This document shows positions 56,772-61,534 of a stretch of DNA of 61,534 bases, in pieces. Each line of letters opens with the position of its first letter. Positions within the stretch are counted from its first letter, which is position 1. The notes beneath the pieces were generated by a model, which was given only the letters and a program-made list of their open reading frames with translations, did no database searches and was not told the DNA's origin. The stretch comes from Bacteroidia bacterium. Its GTDB lineage: Bacteria > Bacteroidota > Bacteroidia > Bacteroidales > Rikenellaceae. Made by a program: the position numbers and the translations under genes. The stretch is from positions 1 through 61,534 of the forward strand of contig BNXD01000001.1 in the NCBI GenBank assembly GCA_025999315.1. Direction: 5' to 3'.

Positions 56772-58694
56772 ATGAGAAATTTTATTTATTTTTTGAGCGC
56801 GATCATCGTGCTGTGCTTCGCCTCATGTGGCGGCAAGGACGATCCGAAGCCGGCTCCTCCGGGGCCCGGCGGCCTTGACCCGGAAAGACCGGTAGTGGTC
56901 GATATAACGGGAACTGCTGTTCTTCCTTCGGGTGGGGGCGGCCTGTCGCTTAATTGGGGCAACACCGACAGTTTTCGCCTGTATGACAACGTAATAACAG
57001 GCACGGGCGATGCCGTGAGCGAAACGGTCGACAGCCGGAAAATGTCTATCGCCAACGGAGGAACGGCGTCCGCCACTTTCGCCGGAATGGTCAAAAACTA
57101 CGATAAAATACGTAGTTTCTACGCCATCTATCCCTACGGAAACACAACGGCAAGCGATCTGACCAGGCATACCGTATCGCTTACGGCGACCCAGAGCGAT
57201 GTGAACCAGGAGAGCTATCATATCATAGCGATCGCTCAGGCAACCTCTTTCACCGGCAATCCAGGCGAGGATAATCCGCTCACTCTTAATTTTCAATGCG
57301 TTACCTCCGCGCTCGACGTAACCCTTACCAACAACGCCAACCTGAGCGTGAAGAGCGTCAAGCTGGCTACCGTGGATGGCGTTCAGGCATTTACCACGGG
57401 GGGAACCGTCAACCTGAAAAGCGCCTCGGCGCCTGTCGTAACATCCACGACCTCCTCGGCATCTGTCGGAGTTACGTTCACGACCGCCAAGACCGCCGCG
57501 TCGATCTCCACGCGCCTCTATCTGCTTCCGGTCAGCGTAACCGACCCCCTGAAACTGCTGGTCACCCTGGCCGACACGGACAATACGGAGTTGGAGTTCA
57601 CGCTCAACGCGGCGTTGCTCGGTGAGGCGTTCTCCGGCGTTTTTGCCGCCGGCGCCGTCCGCACCCTGGCGCTCGACCTTGCCGACGCCGACACTACCGA
57701 ACCGGAACCGGATCCGGATCCCCTCGAAGCATATTACACATGGGGCGGCATTGACGGGAATGCGATCATGGCGTTGATCAACGTCGCGGCCATCGACGCC
57801 GAGGGCGTACTCACGCTCCCGGACAAGGCGACTGCCATTGTTAACGGGACCGCAAACGCAGGTGTGTTTATGAACAATGCCGCCCTGAAGAGAGTCAATC
57901 TGAACAATGTGAAGGAGATAGGCTATAGCGCGTTCAAGACATGCGCAAACCTCGCATATGTGGATGCGCCCAACGTCGAAACCGTAATGAACGAGGCGTT
58001 CAATGGCTGTACGAAACTGGAAACGGTCGTTTCACCCAAACTCGCCACCATCAACGCCCATGCTTTCAGGGGGTGTTCTTTGCTCAAAACGATAGACCTC
58101 GGCAATGTTACCTCGATGACCGGTCAGAATAATTTCTATCAGTGCGCCGCTCTTGAGGACGCCATCATGCCGAATCTGGAAGGCTTTATTCCTTTCCAGG
58201 CATTTATGCAATGCACCAAGCTGAAAAACACCAATTTCGCCAAGGTGATCGCCGTCGGCGCGGACGTTGGGAACAATGCTACGTCCAACGTAGGGCAGGT
58301 GTTTGCAAATTGCGATGCTCTGACAACTCTGAGCTTCCCCAGCGCAACCCACCTGTCATGGAGGGCTATCAATGCGGGCACGATCACGAGTCTGAGTATT
58401 CCCAAGGTAGAGACTCTTGCTCCTCAGGCGTTGGGATATTTAAGCATCATCAGCTACATCAGCCTGCCGAAGCTGGTAACTATCGGAAACAACGCTTTCA
58501 ATCAGGGCTTATCTCAGAACATAGTCATCGACCTGTCTGAGGCAACGGGCATTACAGGGCCGCTGGGCACCAACCTGATAACCGATGTTGCGACTACGAA
58601 GATTTACGTGGCTTCGCAGGCGATAAAAGACCTGTTCCCGGCGTATACCAACGCCACGGTCACTGTCGGTACGCCTCCTCCTGCGCAGCCGTAA
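56772..58694 (+). CDS. Fimbrillin-like/BspA-type LRR lipoprotein, paralog 1
   Basis: The 640-aa protein has a lipobox (FASC), an N-terminal fimbrillin-like domain (about 40-300; RSFYAIYPYGNTTASD and the beta strand KSVKLATVDGVQAF), an acidic Pro/Asp linker (EPEPDPDP) and BspA-type leucine-rich repeats (about 365-600) such as LKTIDLGNVTSM and GNNAFNQG. It is probably a surface adhesin or binding protein. It follows GH28 after 12 nt and ends with a terminator. Confidence 0.75.
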   Translation: MRNFIYFLSAIIVLCFASCGGKDDPKPAPPGPGGLDPERPVVVDITGTAVLPSGGGGLSLNWGNTDSFRLYDNVITGTGDAVSETVDSRKMSIANGGTASATFAGMVKNYDKIRSFYAIYPYGNTTASDLTRHTVSLTATQSDVNQESYHIIAIAQATSFTGNPGEDNPLTLNFQCVTSALDVTLTNNANLSVKSVKLATVDGVQAFTTGGTVNLKSASAPVVTSTTSSASVGVTFTTAKTAASISTRLYLLPVSVTDPLKLLVTLADTDNTELEFTLNAALLGEAFSGVFAAGAVRTLALDLADADTTEPEPDPDPLEAYYTWGGIDGNAIMALINVAAIDAEGVLTLPDKATAIVNGTANAGVFMNNAALKRVNLNNVKEIGYSAFKTCANLAYVDAPNVETVMNEAFNGCTKLETVVSPKLATINAHAFRGCSLLKTIDLGNVTSMTGQNNFYQCAALEDAIMPNLEGFIPFQAFMQCTKLKNTNFAKVIAVGADVGNNATSNVGQVFANCDALTTLSFPSATHLSWRAINAGTITSLSIPKVETLAPQALGYLSIISYISLPKLVTIGNNAFNQGLSQNIVIDLSEATGITGPLGTNLITDVATTKIYVASQAIKDLFPAYTNATVTVGTPPPAQP

Positions 58695-58706
58695 ACTAAA
58701 AAATGA

Positions 58707-58737
58707 GGGCCGCCTCATAAACGCGGGGCGGCCTTTT
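58707..58737 (+). terminator. Terminator after LRR paralog 1
   Basis: GGCCGCC pairs with GGCGGCC and is followed by TTTT. Confidence 0.6.
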
Positions 58738-58754
58738 AATAATTAATCTTAAGT

Positions 58755-58898
58755 ATGAAGACACAGACGGTGGCGGGATATTCCTCGCCTGAAATCGAAA
58801 TCACGCATCTCGTTGTAGAACGCGGCTTTGCGGAATCTTACCCCGGTTCGTCGCTGTTCAACGGCGGAGAGCTCGGTGAATACCTTTTTGATATTTAA
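58755..58898 (+). CDS. 47-aa small protein between the two LRR lipoproteins
   Basis: ATG at 58755, stop at 58896-58898, 13 nt before the next gene. The peptide has MKTQTVAGYSSPEIEITHLV, then ERGFAES and ends EYLFDI. Many Bacteroidetes have short ORFs with a Y-x-x-PEIEV-like start and an ERGFA-S motif; I recall these but cannot verify. It has no signal peptide. Position between the two LRR genes suggests an accessory or translational coupling role, which is inference. Confidence 0.5.
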   Translation: MKTQTVAGYSSPEIEITHLVVERGFAESYPGSSLFNGGELGEYLFDI

Positions 58899-58911
58899 TC
58901 TGTTGATGGGT

Positions 58912-60687
58912 ATGAAAAAGTTTGTCTGTTTTGCCCTCGCGACAGGGCTTGTTGCGGGATTGGGTTCCTGCAAGCGGGACGACGTTTCGGTCGTCGACAA
59001 AAATAATCTGATCGAGGTGCGTTTCGCAGCCTCGACCGGCGACGACACGCGCGTGAGCGTCGACGGGAAGTTCATGAAATGGGCCGAGGGCGACGCCTTC
59101 AGCCTGTGGGACAACGCGGTCGCCCCCTCGTCGGCCAACTGGCCGATGACCCTCGCCTCGGGCGCGGGCACGGCCTCCGCCACATTCTCCGGCTCGATCG
59201 GCTCCGCACCGGGCCGCACGAAATTCTATGCCGTCCACCCGACCATTGCCTCTACGGTAGTCGACCTGACCGCGGTTCCGATCGCCGTTCCGACCTCCCA
59301 GAGCGTTGCGGGGCCGAACGACCCGACGGGCGTTGGCGCGTATATGGTCAATGTGGGGCAGGTCGACCATTTGGGCGATCCTGCGCCCGGTGCGGCTGTC
59401 GCCCTTGCTTTTGCACCTCTGACGGCCATTTGGGACGTTGCGATCGCCAATCCCGGCGGCCTGGACGTCAAGGGTGTGCGCATCGAGGCCGCTAATGGAG
59501 CCACGCCGTTCGTCTCGGGCGGCACGGTCGACATCACACAGGATTACACCAACCCTGCCACTGTGCTTACTGTCGGTGCGCCTATCGCTGCGAACAACAT
59601 CGCCACGACGTGGACTACGGCCTCCGGCGATGCGTCGCTCACGGCGCGTATCGTACTGCTGCCCACGACCATTAACGCCGACCTGCGCATCGTGGTCGTC
59701 GCCCAAGGCGCCACCGGCACCACCGATGAGTATGTCTTCACTCGCACCGGCGTCAACCGCACCATCGAGCGCGGGGTGATCTACCACTCGTCGGTCGACC
59801 TGTCCGCCGCCAATGCCACGCATAAATTTACCATCGACGCCGGTGGCGTTCTTACGACCTACACAGGCCCCGGCGGCGAGATCAGGATACCCGATGCGGC
59901 GACCTCCACTAAGGTTGGAAGCACGAGCAGCGGTGTGTTCATGAATAGTGCTACCATCACCAGCGTCGACCTGAACAATGTAACGTCAGTGGGGTTTGCT
60001 ACGTTCAATGTCTGTACAAAACTGGCAACGGTCGTTTGCCCCAATCTCACGACTATCGGCGGCTATGGTTTTCGAGGGTGTTCAGTATTAACAACGATAG
60101 ACCTCAGCCAGGTTACCTCAATAACCGGTAATGAGGCATTCAAAGGATGTCCCTTACTTGAAGACGCCATTATGCCGAATTTGGAAGGCGTTCTTCCTTT
60201 CCAGACATTTATGTCATGCACCAAGCTGAAAAACACCAATTTTGCCAAGGTAACAGCCGTCGGCGCAGCCCATGGGAACACTGCTACGTCCAACGTAGGG
60301 CAGTGTTTTGCAAATTGCGATGCTCTGATATCTTTGAGCTTTCCCAGCGCGACCTACATGTCATGGAGGTCTGTCAATCCTGTCGCGCTCAAACTCACAA
60401 GTCTGAGTATTCCCAATGTAGAATTTCTTGGCCCACAGGCGTTGGGATATTGCGACGCTCTTACCTACCTCAGCCTGCCGAAGTTGGTAACCATCGGAAA
60501 TAACGCTTTCAATCAGGCCACCAATCAGGACTGGACCATCGACCTGACGGGCGCTACCGGCATTACAACTTTGGGGACCAATGTGATACGAAATGCCGCA
60601 GGGGTAACGGTCATAGTAGCTAACTCGACAATACAATCGCTGTTCACGGCAGCATATCCTCTGGCTACCATCCAAGTCGCTCCGTAA
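58912..60687 (+). CDS. Fimbrillin-like/BspA-type LRR lipoprotein, paralog 2
   Basis: The 591-aa protein starts MKKFVCFALATGLVAGLGSC, a clean lipoprotein signal. The N-terminal domain (about 25-300) is fimbrillin-like but clearly different from paralog 1; the LRR region (about 325-560) is closely related, with stretches such as LEDAIMPNLEG and MSCTKLKNTNFAKV nearly identical. I place the start at 58912; the longer frame to 58828 overlaps the 47-aa ORF. A terminator follows. Confidence 0.78.
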   Translation: MKKFVCFALATGLVAGLGSCKRDDVSVVDKNNLIEVRFAASTGDDTRVSVDGKFMKWAEGDAFSLWDNAVAPSSANWPMTLASGAGTASATFSGSIGSAPGRTKFYAVHPTIASTVVDLTAVPIAVPTSQSVAGPNDPTGVGAYMVNVGQVDHLGDPAPGAAVALAFAPLTAIWDVAIANPGGLDVKGVRIEAANGATPFVSGGTVDITQDYTNPATVLTVGAPIAANNIATTWTTASGDASLTARIVLLPTTINADLRIVVVAQGATGTTDEYVFTRTGVNRTIERGVIYHSSVDLSAANATHKFTIDAGGVLTTYTGPGGEIRIPDAATSTKVGSTSSGVFMNSATITSVDLNNVTSVGFATFNVCTKLATVVCPNLTTIGGYGFRGCSVLTTIDLSQVTSITGNEAFKGCPLLEDAIMPNLEGVLPFQTFMSCTKLKNTNFAKVTAVGAAHGNTATSNVGQCFANCDALISLSFPSATYMSWRSVNPVALKLTSLSIPNVEFLGPQALGYCDALTYLSLPKLVTIGNNAFNQATNQDWTIDLTGATGITTLGTNVIRNAAGVTVIVANSTIQSLFTAAYPLATIQVAP

Positions 60688-60701
60688 ACCCGTAACCGAA
60701 A

Positions 60702-60735
60702 AAAGATGGCCGCCTCCGCGGAGGCGGCCATCTTT
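60702..60735 (+). terminator. Terminator after LRR paralog 2
   Basis: A perfect 34-nt palindrome (17 bp each half, AAAGATGGCCGCCTCCG first) follows the stop by 14 nt and is followed by ATAAT. Confidence 0.8.
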
Positions 60736-60763
60736 ATAATAAAAAGCCGGTCAAAACGATACG

Positions 60764-61534
60764 ATGAACAAAACCTTATTTGCCATTGCAACAGCTCTTG
60801 CGGTATCGGCTGCAGCATCGGCCCAACATACCGGGGCGGATTACATCGATCCGCTGATCGGGAGCCGCAGCATGGGCCATGTCTTTCCCGGCGCATGCGT
60901 TCCCCACGGAGCCGTGCAGTTGAGCCCCGACACCGAGATGGCGCCGCACAATGTCGAGGGGAAATATCAGGCCGACGCCTACAAATACTGCGCCGGATAC
61001 CAGTACGACGACCCTACGATCGTCGGGTTCAGCCATACCCACCTCAGCGGAACGGGCCACTCCGACCTGGGCGACATACTGCTCATGCCCACCACCGGCG
61101 AGATAAAACTCACCCGCGGCACGGCCCAAAATCCCGAAACGGGCTACCGCTCGCGCTATACTCACGCAACCGAAAAGGCACGGGCGGGCTACTACGAAGT
61201 GATGCTCGACGATTATGGCATCCTCGCGCAGTTGACCGCCACCGCCCGCACCGGAGCGCACCGTTACACCTATCCCGAAGACACGAAGCAAAACCTGATC
61301 CTCGATCTGGATCACGGCATTTACAATTACGACGGCAAAACCCGCTGGGCGAGCCTGCGCGTGGAGAACGACACCCTGTTGACGGGCTATCGCCTCACGA
61401 GCGGCTGGGCGCGCGAAAATTATACTTATTTTGCCATACGCTTCTCCAAACCCATCCGAAACTACGGCTACACCGACCATAAACCCCTGTCATACGGGGG
61501 CGGGTGGCGCAAGTTCGGCAAAACCAACTTCCCC
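60764..61534 (+). CDS. GH92 family alpha-mannosidase (3' end beyond the window)
   Basis: 257 codons are present and the frame is open to the last base. A signal peptide (ALAVSAAASAQ) precedes the GH92 N-terminal domain: DYIDPLIGS, GHVFPGACVPHGAVQLSPDT and GFSHTHLSGTGHSDLGDILL. GH92 enzymes are mostly calcium-dependent exo-acting alpha-mannosidases. The catalytic C-terminal domain is not in the window, so bond specificity cannot be judged. It follows the LRR paralog 2 terminator, so it may be a separate transcript. Confidence 0.88.
   Translation, partial: MNKTLFAIATALAVSAAASAQHTGADYIDPLIGSRSMGHVFPGACVPHGAVQLSPDTEMAPHNVEGKYQADAYKYCAGYQYDDPTIVGFSHTHLSGTGHSDLGDILLMPTTGEIKLTRGTAQNPETGYRSRYTHATEKARAGYYEVMLDDYGILAQLTATARTGAHRYTYPEDTKQNLILDLDHGIYNYDGKTRWASLRVENDTLLTGYRLTSGWARENYTYFAIRFSKPIRNYGYTDHKPLSYGGGWRKFGKTNFP

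Noticed and set aside
1..61534. tRNA, rRNA, riboswitch or origin sequences
   Set aside because: I looked for tRNA-like cloverleaf ends and conserved rRNA or riboswitch motifs and saw none convincing; small RNAs cannot be excluded.

Overview
The window looks like a chromosomal segment of a GC-rich member of the Bacteroidales, most like Rikenellaceae/Alistipes; this rests on gene content and GC impression, not on a 16S gene. The pointers are SusC/SusD proteins, a hybrid two-component regulator, DUF4286/DUF4924/DUF4959/DUF4998 proteins, BspA-type leucine-rich repeats, a Porin_10-type porin, and Bacteroidetes-style promoters (TTTG, about 19 bp, TAnnTTTG). I found no rRNA, tRNA, transposase or CRISPR array.

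Layout. 1-1470: repeat block without genes. 1577-3025: tyrosine phenol-lyase/tryptophanase-family enzyme with its own promoter and terminator. 3090-5930: repeat block. 6005-12863 (minus): DUF2461, Gfo/Idh/MocA oxidoreductase, TPR/OmpA-like lipoprotein, pnp, rpsO. 13073-15430: repeat block. 15437-20013: ApbE, lipid kinase, GH31, DUF4286, OsmC. 20068-22102: WG-repeat protein, rplU, rpmA. 22210-22850: repeats. 22855-28492 (minus): ruvB, clpX, clpP, tig, DUF4924. 28560-29540: repeat block. 29590-35207 (minus): MltF-like transglycosylase, porin, pssA, hpf, xerC. 35214-36262: repeat block. 36269-37916: NUDIX, pyrE, SRPBCC protein.

37961-61534 is one carbohydrate-utilisation locus on the plus strand. 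It runs: hybrid two-component sensor/AraC regulator; a calpain-like cysteine peptidase lipoprotein with two discoidin-like domains; GH106-type rhamnosidase; SusC; SusD; a DUF4959/DUF5126/DUF5000 surface lipoprotein; a DUF4998 lipoprotein; GH28; two paralogous fimbrillin-like/LRR lipoproteins with a 47-aa ORF between them; and the start of a GH92 alpha-mannosidase cut by the window end. Rhamnosidase, GH28 and GH92 together with a peptidase suggest a pectic or glycoprotein substrate, but the substrate is inferred.

The most unusual feature is the long intergenic space. It is filled by a mosaic of hairpin modules reused in both orientations. Across copies the two arms of several stems change together, so the pairing is kept while the sequence is not. 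Module B (two nested stems, about 14 copies), module D (A/T-cored hairpin, 9 copies) and a 160-nt MITE-like module E (4 copies, all exactly 160 nt) are the clearest. I do not recognise this family.
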